A stretch of 64,000 nucleotides of DNA from Actinomadura barringtoniae (GTDB lineage Bacteria > Actinomycetota > Actinomycetes > Streptosporangiales > Streptosporangiaceae): NCBI RefSeq assembly GCF_017573505.1, contig NZ_JAGEOJ010000004.1, positions 434,001 through 498,000 on the forward strand, read 5' to 3'. This document shows, piece after piece, positions 16,002 to 24,049 of the stretch. Under the pieces are notes generated by a model, which was not told the DNA's origin, ran no database searches, and saw only the letters and a program-made list of their open reading frames with translations. The position numbers and the translations under genes are program-made. Positions within the stretch are counted from its first letter, which is position 1. Each line of letters opens with the position of its first letter.

Positions 16002-16997
16002 TCAGCTGAACGCGGCGTCGTTCGAGGCCAGCAGCCTGGCGCCGAGGGGGCTGATGGCGTGGCGGACGGAGCGGCCCTCGCGGCGCGTGACGATCAGGCC
16101 GGCGTTGCGGAGAATCGTGGCGTGCTCGGAGGCGGTGGAGGCGGAGACGCCGAGACGGGAGGCGAGCTGGTCGGTCCGGCAGCCGGTGCCTATGGCGCGC
16201 AGGGCACGGCCGCGAGACGTTCCGACGAGGGCTCCGAGGCTGTCGATGGAGGGGATCTGCTCGGGAGCCGAGCGGTTCCCCGGCACCGGGTAGGACATGA
16301 GGGAACGGCGACCGTCGCAGGACAGCGTGAAGCCGAGATATCCCGGCGCGGCGGAGACGATCGGGCTGATCAGCAGGCCGTTGCCGCGCAGCCGGGCGGT
16401 GTCGGGGCCCGCGCCGCTGATGTGGAGGGCGGAGCCCTCCCAGCACACGCGGGGGCTGAGCGAGGCCAGCGCGGCGCCCATCCCCCGGCTCAAGGCCAGC
16501 TCCGCCCGCTTGTAGAGATCCGTTTCCATCTGCCGGCGCATCGAGCGCCATTCCGGGGCGATGAAGCGGTGGAACAACACGTACAGGCCGTCGGCGAGGA
16601 CGCGGGTGATGCGTTCGGGAGAGGAGACGAGGGCGGGCGAGAGCTCGCCACGGGCGAGCTGCCACAGGTCGCCGCCGAACTCCCAGGCGGTGGGGGCGCG
16701 GTCGAGATCCATGACGGCGTCGAGCTCGTCGCCCATGGAGATGCGCCCGGTGTCGGGGCCTGGCGAGTCGATCAGGAGCAGCTCACCGAACAGCCGGCTG
16801 CGCGCGCCGACGACGCCGATCAGTTCGAGCAGCGGGACCGCGTGCCCCTCGACAGCGCGGCCGACCTCACGCCACAGGCTGCCCGGGGCCGCCAGCCTTG
16901 GGTGGTGGGCGCACAGCGCGGCGAACACCGCGTGCCGCATGGGCGAGATGGTGAAGCGGGTCTCGGCGACGTCTTCGGCATCGAACGCCAGGTGCAC
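16002..16997 (-). CDS. Winged-helix ArsR-type regulator with long N-terminal domain
   Basis: A 331-residue regulator. Residues 1-240 form a helical domain I do not recognise beyond its frequent occurrence in actinomycete ArsR-like regulators (DUF5937 type, moderately sure). Residues 245-325 are a winged helix with LASRLGVSASTASEHATILRNAGL as the recognition helix region and RREGRSVRHAISPLGARLL as the wing. No Cys pair for metal sensing is present in the HTH. The gene faces away from the secreted-protein gene, with a candidate operator just upstream. Confidence 0.82.
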   Translation of the reverse strand: MHLAFDAEDVAETRFTISPMRHAVFAALCAHHPRLAAPGSLWREVGRAVEGHAVPLLELIGVVGARSRLFGELLLIDSPGPDTGRISMGDELDAVMDLDRAPTAWEFGGDLWQLARGELSPALVSSPERITRVLADGLYVLFHRFIAPEWRSMRRQMETDLYKRAELALSRGMGAALASLSPRVCWEGSALHISGAGPDTARLRGNGLLISPIVSAAPGYLGFTLSCDGRRSLMSYPVPGNRSAPEQIPSIDSLGALVGTSRGRALRAIGTGCRTDQLASRLGVSASTASEHATILRNAGLIVTRREGRSVRHAISPLGARLLASNDAAFS

Positions 16998-17018
16998 GCT
17001 TCAAGCTAGCATCCGCAC

Positions 17019-17032
17019 CAAACAAGCGTTTG
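17019..17032. promoter_or_regulatory. Inverted repeat upstream of ArsR-type regulator
   Basis: CAAACAAGCGTTTG, arms CAAAC/GTTTG around AAGC, 21 bp before the regulator start. A wider pair ACAAG/CTTGT (17022-17026 and 17038-17042) overlaps it. It is placed where an autoregulatory operator would be. Support is symmetry and position only. Confidence 0.4.
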
Positions 17033-17110
17033 ATTTACTTGTCCGGCGCCCCGTGCCGCCGTGCCCGGCGGACCGCCGAGGCGCCCCCGAAGCGCCTCGG
17101 CCCGCTCATG

Positions 17111-17563
17111 TCAGCCGCAGAGGTTGACTTCCGGCGAGTACTGGTACTTGTCGGTGTACCAGGTGTAGTACGTGTACGCGGGCCAGGAGTTGCAGCCCTT
17201 CGCGAGGGAGAGCTTGGGGCCGAGGCAGTACTTCGTGCTCTGCTTGCCGATGCCCCCCGCGTCGCACACGGAGTGGCCGAGCAGCGAGTACCCCGGCTGG
17301 GACTTCGGAAGCAGACGGTCGGAGCTGTTCGAGTTCATGACGATGGTGTACGGCTCGGCCCAATTGCTGTCGTACCTCAAACAGGTGATGATCACGTGCT
17401 TGGAGTCGGACAGCGACGTCGGGCTCGAGCATTTCGCGTCGCCCCACGTCGGGTAGCTCGAGCTCCACGCGGGGGCGGCGCTGGCCGTGCCCTCCAGGGC
17501 GGCCGCCAGCGCGACGGCGGCGCCGAGCGTGCCGGCGATCCTCAGGGTCTTCGATCGGTTCAT
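17111..17563 (-). CDS. Small secreted cysteine-containing protein of unknown function
   Basis: A 150-residue protein with a clear Sec signal peptide: MNRSK charges, a hydrophobic stretch and cleavage after ASAAP near residue 30. The mature ~120 residues are rich in Tyr, Trp, Ser and Asn and hold six Cys (in KCSS, ITCLR, SVCDA, KYCLG, KGCNS and NLCG), enough for three disulfides. This suggests a compact extracellular fold. I recognise no family. It stands alone between the ArsR-type regulator and the divergent DUF3068 gene; the 248 bp upstream hold both promoters. Confidence 0.75.
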   Translation of the reverse strand: MNRSKTLRIAGTLGAAVALAAALEGTASAAPAWSSSYPTWGDAKCSSPTSLSDSKHVIITCLRYDSNWAEPYTIVMNSNSSDRLLPKSQPGYSLLGHSVCDAGGIGKQSTKYCLGPKLSLAKGCNSWPAYTYYTWYTDKYQYSPEVNLCG

Positions 17564-17727
17564 CGGGCCTCTTCCTGCAGGTCTGAACGGACCGGAACAC
17601 GCAGAGCATGCAGGCGCCCGGGTCGCCTCACCATGTTTTCGGCCACCCCCGAATAGCCAAGATCGTTAAGCGGGGGCCGCCTCGGGGTCTCTCCCTCCGA
17701 TGCCACCCGCCGCCTTGGGCGATCTTG

Positions 17728-17746
17728 ATTCTCCAATAGTGAGAAT
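17728..17746. promoter_or_regulatory. Inverted repeat upstream of the DUF3068 gene
   Basis: ATTCTC-N7-GAGAAT, six-base perfect arms, 66 bp before the DUF3068 ATG. The half-site resembles the AGAAT/ATTCT halves of the TetR sites further right but in opposite orientation. It may be a promoter-proximal operator or simply a hairpin. Confidence 0.35.
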
Positions 17747-17811
17747 GTAACTTCCATCAGACGTTCGACAGCGGTCGCCGCGGTGTCGGGGGACGACAAC
17801 GAGGAGCCCTC

Positions 17812-18801
17812 ATGCGGTACGTGATCGGCTATGTGATGGCGGGCATCGGCGCGTTCTTGCTCGCCGCCGTGGTCCTCCTGCACTTCTACGTGGCGCCCCG
17901 GCTGAAGCAGGCGCCGCCCGACGTCTACAAGGTCGTCACGTTGCGGGCGGACGGCGCGACGTACTTCGACGCGGCATCGCTGCAGCAGCGCACCGGCGCC
18001 ACGGTCACCGTGACCTCGACCGTCCGCGGCGACACGACGGCGAGCAGCGGGCACATCGCGACGTGGGATTCGTTCATCATGATGCAGGACCTGCCGCGGA
18101 CGACGACCGTGGGCTACTCGAAGATCCGCATCGCGTTCGACCGGCGCACCGGCAGGCTCGTCAACTGCTGCGGGGCGAACATCGACGGGGACGATGACGC
18201 TCAGATGTCGGGCATCGACATGTTCTGGCCCCTGAACGTCGGCAAGAGGACGTACCCGATCTTCGACTCGGCGACGAAGAAGGCGTGGCCGGCCGTCTAT
18301 GAAGGCCAGGAGATGCTGCACGGGCTCCGCCTGTACAGGTTCGTCCAGCACATTCCCGACACGGTGATGGCCGGCGGAAGCACGGGAATGCCGGGCAAGC
18401 TCCTCGGCCTCAAGGGCAAGGATGCGGCCGCGACGATCCAGGTGGACCGTCACTACCAGGCCGACAACGTCTTCTGGGTGGAGCCGCGCACCGGCGTCTC
18501 GGTCGACGTCCGGCAGAACGTGCGCACGACCATGGTGCCCAGGCAGGGTCAGGGGCAGCTCGTGGTCGCCGCGCTGGACCTCCACATGTCGAACGCGAGC
18601 GTCCTCTCCTTGACCGCCAAGGCGAGGAGCGCCATGCGGAGCCTGACGTTGCTCACCGTCTCCCAGCCCATCGGTCTCGTCCTGGGAGTGGCCTTGGTCG
18701 TCTCCGGACCGCTGCTCATGCGCCGATCGAAGACCGGCGCGCGGCACCGCCAGGAGGAGGGGCTCGACCAGTTGGTGGCGCCCTCTCCAGTTCGGGATTA
18801 G
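17812..18801 (+). CDS. DUF3068 (PorA-like) membrane-anchored protein
   Basis: A 329-residue envelope protein. One N-terminal membrane helix (about 5-27) is followed by a large extracytoplasmic beta-rich domain with the DUF3068 signature YSKIRIAFDRRTGRLVNCCG, HYQADNVFWVEPRTGVSVDV and a second helix near 280-305 before a basic cytoplasmic tail. The family is found across mycobacteria-related and other actinomycetes, sometimes labelled porin PorA; its function is not established. The Cys-Cys pair near residue 122 is unusual. The next gene, a TetR regulator, starts 11 bp downstream. Confidence 0.85.
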   Translation: MRYVIGYVMAGIGAFLLAAVVLLHFYVAPRLKQAPPDVYKVVTLRADGATYFDAASLQQRTGATVTVTSTVRGDTTASSGHIATWDSFIMMQDLPRTTTVGYSKIRIAFDRRTGRLVNCCGANIDGDDDAQMSGIDMFWPLNVGKRTYPIFDSATKKAWPAVYEGQEMLHGLRLYRFVQHIPDTVMAGGSTGMPGKLLGLKGKDAAATIQVDRHYQADNVFWVEPRTGVSVDVRQNVRTTMVPRQGQGQLVVAALDLHMSNASVLSLTAKARSAMRSLTLLTVSQPIGLVLGVALVVSGPLLMRRSKTGARHRQEEGLDQLVAPSPVRD

Positions 18802-18812
18802 CATTCCCTTTC

Positions 18813-19406
18813 ATGCAGAATGTGATTCTTGCATCGGAGACCGAGCTGCTCCTGGACGCCGGGCTCGAGCTGATGGTGGCGGGCGGCGGACGCAGGCCGC
18901 GCGTCGCCGAGATCGTGGCGGCGGCGGGACTGTCCAACGACGCCTTCTACCGGTCGTTCGACGGCAAGGACGCGCTGGTCGAGGCGATCGTCGAACGCGG
19001 GGCGCGCACGGTGGTCGGCTACGTTCGCCACCGCATCCGCCGTACGGCCGAGCAGGGCGCCGAGGCTCAGCTCCGCGCCGGGTTGGAGGCAGTGCTGCGG
19101 CAGGCGGCCGACACCGACCTGGTGGGTCAGACGCGGGCCGTTCTGGCCAACGCGAGCGCCCACGACCCGCGCGCAGGCCATGTGATCGTCACGCTCGTGG
19201 ACGGACTCGCCGCGCTGTTCGCCCAGCCCGCGGCGGAGATGGGAGCGGGAGACCCGATGCGGGCGGCGCGGACCACGGCCGGTGCCGCGGTCGCCGCGCT
19301 CCAGTACTGGCTCTTCGCGGGAGAGGTGCCCGGCTCCGTGGAGATCGAGCACCTGGTCGGCTTCCTGCTCGCGGGCGTACGGGCGCCCGACCCTCGACGC
19401 CGATAG
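18813..19406 (+). CDS. TetR family regulator
   Basis: A 197-residue regulator. The HTH spans residues 10-55 with RPRVAEIVAAAGLSNDAFYRSFDGKDALVEAIVERG, and the ligand domain is all-helical and Ala-rich. An AGAAT-N3-ATTCT site lies over its own start codon region and two more precede the next operon, so it probably represses itself and the acyl-CoA dehydrogenase/kinase pair. There is no strong ribosome site before the ATG, so translation may be coupled to the upstream gene or start leaderless. Confidence 0.87.
   Translation: MQNVILASETELLLDAGLELMVAGGGRRPRVAEIVAAAGLSNDAFYRSFDGKDALVEAIVERGARTVVGYVRHRIRRTAEQGAEAQLRAGLEAVLRQAADTDLVGQTRAVLANASAHDPRAGHVIVTLVDGLAALFAQPAAEMGAGDPMRAARTTAGAAVAALQYWLFAGEVPGSVEIEHLVGFLLAGVRAPDPRRR
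18817..18829. promoter_or_regulatory. AGAAT-N3-ATTCT operator at the TetR gene start
   Basis: AGAATGTGATTCT, perfect five-base arms around GTG, covering codons 2-6 of the TetR gene. It is the same architecture as the site at 19447. Position inside the gene start suits autoregulation. Confidence 0.5.
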
Positions 19407-19424
19407 CGGCACTCACTGGTTGCG

Positions 19425-19461
19425 AGAATGCCGTTCTGGTATTTTCAGAATCGGATTCTGA
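19425..19461. promoter_or_regulatory. Tandem operators upstream of the acyl-CoA dehydrogenase gene
   Basis: Two sites 22 bp apart, about two helical turns: AGAATGCCGTTCT (19425-19437, one arm mismatch) and the extended perfect palindrome TCAGAATC-G-GATTCTGA (19445-19461). The second lies immediately before the AGGAGG ribosome site. They match the site in the preceding TetR gene, its likely ligand. Confidence 0.62.
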
Positions 19462-19473
19462 GGAGGGTGCGTC

Positions 19474-20799
19474 ATGTGGGACTTCAGTACCGACGCCGCG
19501 TTCCAGGAGAAGCTCGACTGGGCCGCACGCTTCGTCCGCGACGAGTGCGAGCCGCTCGACGTGCTGTTTCCGGGCAACGCCGATCCGTACGACCGGGACG
19601 GCGAGGTCTTCACCGAGGTGATCCGCCCGCTGCAACGGCGCGTGCGCGAGGAAGGCCTGTGGGCCGCTCACCTGTCGCCCTCGCTCGGCGGAATGGGCAT
19701 GGGCCAGGTGAAGCTGGCGCTGCTGAACGAGATCCTCGGCAGGTCGGGCTGGGCCCCGACGGTGTTCGGCACGCAGGCCCCCGACTCGGGCAACGCCGAG
19801 ATCCTCGCCCACTACGGTACGGACGAGCAGCGTGAACGGTATCTGGAACCGTTGCTCGACGGCCGGATCGTCTCCACGTTCGCGATGACCGAGCCGACCG
19901 GCGGCGCCGACCCCGGCGGCTTCACCTGCCGGGCCGAACGGGACGGCGACGCGTGGGTCATCAATGGCGAGAAGTGGTTCGCCTCGAACTACCCCCTCGC
20001 CGCGTTCGTCATCGCCATGGTGATCACGAACCCGGACGTGCCCGTGCACCGCGGCGCCTCCATGATCCTGATCCCGGCCAGAACGCCCGGCATGGAGATG
20101 ATCCGTGCCACCGGCCTGGCCGGTGAGCCGCTCGGCGAGGGCGTGCACTCCTACCTGCGGTTCACCGGCTGCCGCGTACCGGCCGAGAACCTGCTCGGCG
20201 AGCCCGGCTCCGGGTTCCGCATCGCGCAGACCCGGCTCGGCGGCGGCCGCCTGCATCACGCGATGCGGTCGATCGGCCAGTGCCGGCGTGCCCTGGAGAT
20301 GATGACCGAACGCATCGCCGCCCGCCGTACGCGCGGCGGCCCGCTCGCCGACCAGCAGGCGGTGCGCCACCAGCTCGCCGACACCTGGATCCAGATCGAG
20401 CAGTTCCGCCTTCAGGTCCTGCACGCCGCCTGGCAGGTCGAGCGGGCCGACCGCACCGGAGACCCGGACGACGCCCGCCGCGCCCGCCTGCACGTCTCCG
20501 GGGTCAAGGTCGCCACCCCGAGGATCCTGGTCGACGTCGCCTACCGGGCCCTTCACCTGCACGGCGCCCTCGGCGTCTCCAACGAACTGCCGCTGGCCCG
20601 CATGTGGCAGTCCGGCCCCACGCTCGGCGTGGCCGACGGCCCCACCGAAGCACACCAGGACGTCGTCGCCCGTCTCCTCCTCGCCGACGCCGTACCGGCC
20701 GAGGACCCGCTCTTCGGCTCCGAACACCTGCCCGCCCGGCTGGAGGCCGCCCGCACCAAGTACGCCGGGCGGCTGAAGGAGATGGCGGTGACCTCATGA
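19474..20799 (+). CDS. Acyl-CoA dehydrogenase, ACAD10/11-like
   Basis: A 441-residue FAD enzyme. The FAD/substrate segment FAMTEPTGGADPGGFTCRAERDG (about 135-157) and INGEKWFASN are typical, and the C-terminal part has HLHGALGVSNELPLARMWQSG and ADGPTEAHQDVVARLLL, with the catalytic Glu expected in the GPTE turn. This arrangement is closest to ACAD10/11-type dehydrogenases rather than short-chain ones. AGGAGG precedes the ATG by seven bases. A phosphotransferase gene overlaps its end by 4 bp; in human ACAD10/11 those two domains are fused and handle 4-hydroxyacyl-CoAs. Confidence 0.9.
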   Translation: MWDFSTDAAFQEKLDWAARFVRDECEPLDVLFPGNADPYDRDGEVFTEVIRPLQRRVREEGLWAAHLSPSLGGMGMGQVKLALLNEILGRSGWAPTVFGTQAPDSGNAEILAHYGTDEQRERYLEPLLDGRIVSTFAMTEPTGGADPGGFTCRAERDGDAWVINGEKWFASNYPLAAFVIAMVITNPDVPVHRGASMILIPARTPGMEMIRATGLAGEPLGEGVHSYLRFTGCRVPAENLLGEPGSGFRIAQTRLGGGRLHHAMRSIGQCRRALEMMTERIAARRTRGGPLADQQAVRHQLADTWIQIEQFRLQVLHAAWQVERADRTGDPDDARRARLHVSGVKVATPRILVDVAYRALHLHGALGVSNELPLARMWQSGPTLGVADGPTEAHQDVVARLLLADAVPAEDPLFGSEHLPARLEAARTKYAGRLKEMAVTS

Positions 20800-21815
20800 A
20801 CTCCGACCTTGACCGGCTGAACGCCTGGCCCGGCCTCGCCGACCTCCCCGGCGACGGCCCCATTGCCGAGCTCACCCCGATCACCGGCGGCGCGCAGAAC
20901 CTGCTGTTCGTCCTCCGCCGCACCGACGGCACCGAGCTGGTCCTTCGCCGCCCCGGACGCCACCTGAGCGCCGGAGCCTCCGACGCGTTCCGCCGCGAGA
21001 GCCGAGTGCTCGCCGCTCTCGCCGACACCGGCGTACCGCACCCGCGCCTGTACGCCGGCGTCCAGGACGAGTCGGCCCTGGGCGCCCCCTTCTCCGTGCT
21101 GGAGAAGATCGACGGCTTCACGCCGCGCGGCCGGCTGCCCGGCCGGTACGCCGACGATCCCGAATGGCGGCGTACGGTCGCGTTCGACCTGGTCGACGGC
21201 GCCGCCGAGCTCGCCAAGGTCGATGCAAGCGGGCTCGCCGACCTGGGGCGGGCGGAGGGCTGGCTGGAACGGCAGACCCCCAAGTACCTGAAGATGCTGC
21301 ACGGCTACCGCGAGAGCGTCACCTACCGCGAGAACGAGTCCCGCGACGTCGATGCCGTCGCGGACTGGCTCACCGCCCACACTCCTGAACGCGGCGCGAT
21401 CGGGATCGTTCACGGCGACCTGCAGTTCGCCAACGTGATGTTCGCCCACGACGCGCCTCGCCTCGCCGCGATCGTCGACTGGGAGATGGCGTCGGTCGGC
21501 GACCCTCTCCTCGACCTGGCCTGGATCCTCACCGCCTGGAGGGAGAAGGACGACCCGCCGGGCAGCGAGCCTCAGTTCCAGCCTTGGGACGACATGCCGA
21601 GCCGAGCCGAACTCGTCGCCCACTACGCCGAGCTGACCGGCCGGGACGTCTCGGCGTTCCGCTGGTACCAGGTCCTGGCCTGCTTCCGCTTGGCCGCCCT
21701 CCTCGAAGGCACGTACGCCCGCGCCCTGGCCGGCAAGGTCGACGCCCGCCTCGGCGAGGGACTGCACACGTACGCGGGCTGGCTCTGGGCCAAGGCACGC
21801 CAGGAAATGGACTGA
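20796..21815 (+). CDS. Aminoglycoside-phosphotransferase-fold kinase, ACAD10/11-type
   Basis: A 339-residue APH-fold kinase. Visible are ITGGAQNLLFVLRRTDG (glycine-rich loop, about 28-44), LVLRRPG with the ATP-binding Arg/Lys strand, the catalytic loop IVHGDLQFANVMF (about 204-216) and the metal Asp in AIVDWEMASVGDP. In ACAD10/11 and bacterial LvaA-like systems this domain phosphorylates the hydroxyl of a 4-hydroxyacyl-CoA so that it can be eliminated. The 4 bp overlap with the dehydrogenase supports that role over drug resistance (inference). Confidence 0.87.
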   Translation: MNSDLDRLNAWPGLADLPGDGPIAELTPITGGAQNLLFVLRRTDGTELVLRRPGRHLSAGASDAFRRESRVLAALADTGVPHPRLYAGVQDESALGAPFSVLEKIDGFTPRGRLPGRYADDPEWRRTVAFDLVDGAAELAKVDASGLADLGRAEGWLERQTPKYLKMLHGYRESVTYRENESRDVDAVADWLTAHTPERGAIGIVHGDLQFANVMFAHDAPRLAAIVDWEMASVGDPLLDLAWILTAWREKDDPPGSEPQFQPWDDMPSRAELVAHYAELTGRDVSAFRWYQVLACFRLAALLEGTYARALAGKVDARLGEGLHTYAGWLWAKARQEMD

Positions 21816-21906
21816 CGCCTCTTTCGGTCCGGCGGCCGTTCTTGTGCGGAACAGGAACACGTTCTACTTTTACGGGTCGGGGGAATCACCCCAGAGGGAG
21901 ACCGCC

Positions 21907-22380
21907 ATGGACCTGATCGCGCTCGAAGAGATCCGCAGCCTCAAGGCCCGCTACCTCCGCTCCATCGACCTGAAGCTCTGGGACGAGTTCGCCGGCACCC
22001 TCGCCGAGGACATCGTCGCCAACTACGGCTCGCCGTCGGGCGGACGCACCCTGAACTTCACCACCCGCGACCAGGTCGTCGACTACATGAGGAACGCCCT
22101 CGGCGACGGCATGACGACCGTCCATGTCGTACACAACCCGGAACTGACCGTCGACGGCGACACCGCGAGCGGGACCTGGTGCCTGGAGGACACCGTCATC
22201 GTCGACGAGTACAAGCTGCTCATCCGAGGCGCCTGCTACTACACCGACACCTACCGGCGCCGGGACGGCGAGTGGCAGATCGCCTCGACCCAGTACCAGC
22301 GCATCTACGAGTACATGGTGCCGTTCGACGCGATGCCCGGCTTCAAGCTGACCGCCAACATGTGGCCCAAGCAGCCCTGA
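21907..22380 (+). CDS. SnoaL/NTF2-like polyketide-cyclase-fold protein
   Basis: A 157-residue cone-shaped alpha+beta barrel protein. The start MDLIALEEIRSLKARYLRSID is typical of SnoaL_4 members, with a Tyr/Asp pair near residues 17-22 often lining the pocket, and TWCLEDTV plus GACYYTDTYRRRDGEWQIASTQYQRIYEY in the second half. Such proteins are small hydratases, isomerases or cyclases; none can be assigned. The start is at the ATG preceded by GAGGGAG rather than an in-frame start 21 codons earlier. Confidence 0.85.
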   Translation: MDLIALEEIRSLKARYLRSIDLKLWDEFAGTLAEDIVANYGSPSGGRTLNFTTRDQVVDYMRNALGDGMTTVHVVHNPELTVDGDTASGTWCLEDTVIVDEYKLLIRGACYYTDTYRRRDGEWQIASTQYQRIYEYMVPFDAMPGFKLTANMWPKQP

Positions 22381-22389
22381 GCAGCCTCG

Positions 22390-23019
22390 TCATGCGGAGA
22401 AGACGGTGCGGACAACGGACTCGTCGCCGTCGATCTCGACCAGCCCGAGGGTAAGGGCGTCGTCGAGACCGAGGGCGCCGGCGGCGAGGCCGAGGACGCA
22501 GGCGGGGTCGGCACGGACGGTGGCGTCGAGGTCGCGGCCGTCATGCGGGCCGACCTCGAAGCCTGAACGCGTCGCGCGGAGCTGGAAGGGCGCATCACCG
22601 ACCTCGAGACCGACCGTCACCGAGGCGCGGACCTTGACCCGGGCGCCCAGCAGCGCGGGAACGGCGAGGCTGAGCCACTCGAGACGGAAGGCGTCGCCCT
22701 CGGGGCCACGGATCATCAACGGCGTTGACCAGCGCATCAGGCTCTCGATCGGCTGGCGCAGCTCGGCGCCCCACGGCGTGAGGGCGTACTCGACGACGCT
22801 GCCCGTGGCGGCCGTCCGCCGCTCGACCACGCCCGCGGCCTCCAGGTCGCGAAGCCGGTCGGCGAGCAGGTTGGTCGCGATCCCTGGCAGGCCGTCGATC
22901 AGATCCCGGTAGCGCGCGGGGGCGATGAGGAGCTGGCGGACGATGAGCAGGTTCCACCGGTCGCCGACGACCTCAAGGGACCGGGCGAGCCCGCAGTACT
23001 GGCCGTAGCCGCGCATCAT
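22390..23019 (-). CDS. HxlR-type regulator with SCP2-like C-terminal domain
   Basis: A 209-residue regulator. Residues 5-100 are an HxlR winged helix (YCGLARSLEVVGDRWNLLIVRQLL, then RYRDLIDGLPGIATNLLADRL as recognition region). Residues 115-209 resemble a sterol-carrier-protein-2-like sensor ending DGDESVVRTVFSA. This two-part form is common in actinomycetes and suggests sensing of a hydrophobic ligand. It is divergent from the dehalogenase-like gene and shares the inverted repeat between them. A second Met follows the first immediately, so the start may be one codon shorter. Confidence 0.85.
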   Translation of the reverse strand: MMRGYGQYCGLARSLEVVGDRWNLLIVRQLLIAPARYRDLIDGLPGIATNLLADRLRDLEAAGVVERRTAATGSVVEYALTPWGAELRQPIESLMRWSTPLMIRGPEGDAFRLEWLSLAVPALLGARVKVRASVTVGLEVGDAPFQLRATRSGFEVGPHDGRDLDATVRADPACVLGLAAGALGLDDALTLGLVEIDGDESVVRTVFSA

Positions 23020-23026
23020 TCCCCCT

Positions 23027-23062
23027 ACTTGAGTTTCTCAAGTGTGCGTGACAGTCTCAAGT
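23027..23062. promoter_or_regulatory. Inverted repeat plus extra half-site between HxlR and dehalogenase-like genes
   Basis: ACTTGAG-TTT-CTCAAGT (23027-23043) is a perfect seven-base inverted repeat starting eight bases before the HxlR gene, followed by a third CTCAAGT at 23056-23062. It is the only strong symmetry in the 72-bp divergent gap, making it the likely HxlR operator for both genes. Confidence 0.62.
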
Positions 23063-23091
23063 GTACCGTGAGGCCGAGCGAGGGGACCACC

Positions 23092-24039
23092 ATGGCCGAT
23101 GCCATCGAGAACGTCCGGCCCGCCTGGGTCGACGACGACCTGTTCCCCTTCGAGAGCCGCTTCGTCGACATCGACGGGCACACGGTGCATTACGTCGACG
23201 AGGGATCGGGCCCCACCCTCCTGCTCCTGCACGGCAACCCGACCTGGTCGTTCCTGTGGCGTGACGTGATCCGCGCACTCCGCGACGACTTCCGGTGCGT
23301 CGCCCTCGACTACCCCGGCTTCGGGCTGTCCACTCCGAAGCCCGGCTACCGTTACCTGCCCGAAGACCACGCGGACGTGGTCACCGGATTCGTCGACGCC
23401 CTCGACCTCCAGGGCGTCACCCTGGTCGGCCAGGACTGGGGCGGCCCGATCGGCCTGGCCGCCGCCGCGCGCCGCGCGGACGTCTTCGATCGGCTCGTAC
23501 TCGCCAACACCTGGGCCTGGCCGGTCAACGGCGACCTCTACTTCGAGGCCTTCGCCCGCCTCGGAGGCGGGCCCGCGACCCGTTTCCTGGCGCGGCGGCT
23601 CAACCTCCTCGTCAAGGCGTTCATCCCCATGGGCCACCATCGGCGGAAGCCGACCGCAGCCGAGGCGACCCACTACCGCCGAGCGCAAGACACCCCCGAA
23701 CGACGCCAGGCCTCCGCCGTACTCCCCAGCCGGATCATCGCCAGCCGCGCCTTCTTCACCAAGGTCGAGGCCGGCCTGGCCGACCTCGCCCACCTGCCGA
23801 CGCTGATCGTGTGGGCCAACGCCCAGGTCGGGTTCCGTCCCCAGGAGCGCGAACGCCTGGAAGCCGCCTTCCCCAACCACGAGACCGTCATCTTCGAAGA
23901 CGCCGGCCTCTACGTTGAATCCGACGCGCCCGAGGACTTCATCGCCGCGATCCGCAACTGGGCACCACTGCAGCTAGACGAGGCGAGCCATCCAGGCGAA
24001 GAGCTGTCTCCGCCGTTCCGGCCGCTCGGCTGTGATTAG
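23092..24039 (+). CDS. Haloalkane-dehalogenase-like alpha/beta hydrolase, probably inactive
   Basis: A 315-residue alpha/beta hydrolase closest to haloalkane dehalogenases: LLLHGNPTWSFLWR oxyanion region, DYPGFGLSTPK, and the nucleophile elbow VGQDWGGPIGL with Asp near residue 109. The catalytic His normally found in the final AGHY/F turn is missing: the turn reads AGLYVES with Leu273. The acid position before it reads VWANAQVGF with no Asp/Glu. One base change (CTC for CAC) would explain the His loss, so recent inactivation, a non-hydrolytic role or a base error are all open. The ATG with GAGGGG upstream is preferred over in-frame starts inside the operator. Confidence 0.82.
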   Translation: MADAIENVRPAWVDDDLFPFESRFVDIDGHTVHYVDEGSGPTLLLLHGNPTWSFLWRDVIRALRDDFRCVALDYPGFGLSTPKPGYRYLPEDHADVVTGFVDALDLQGVTLVGQDWGGPIGLAAAARRADVFDRLVLANTWAWPVNGDLYFEAFARLGGGPATRFLARRLNLLVKAFIPMGHHRRKPTAAEATHYRRAQDTPERRQASAVLPSRIIASRAFFTKVEAGLADLAHLPTLIVWANAQVGFRPQERERLEAAFPNHETVIFEDAGLYVESDAPEDFIAAIRNWAPLQLDEASHPGEELSPPFRPLGCD

Positions 24040-24049
24040 CTCTGCAGGC

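Noticed and set aside
20796-21815. Aminoglycoside resistance kinase
   Set aside because: The APH fold pairs by gene overlap with an ACAD10/11-like dehydrogenase, pointing to acyl-CoA metabolism rather than drug modification.
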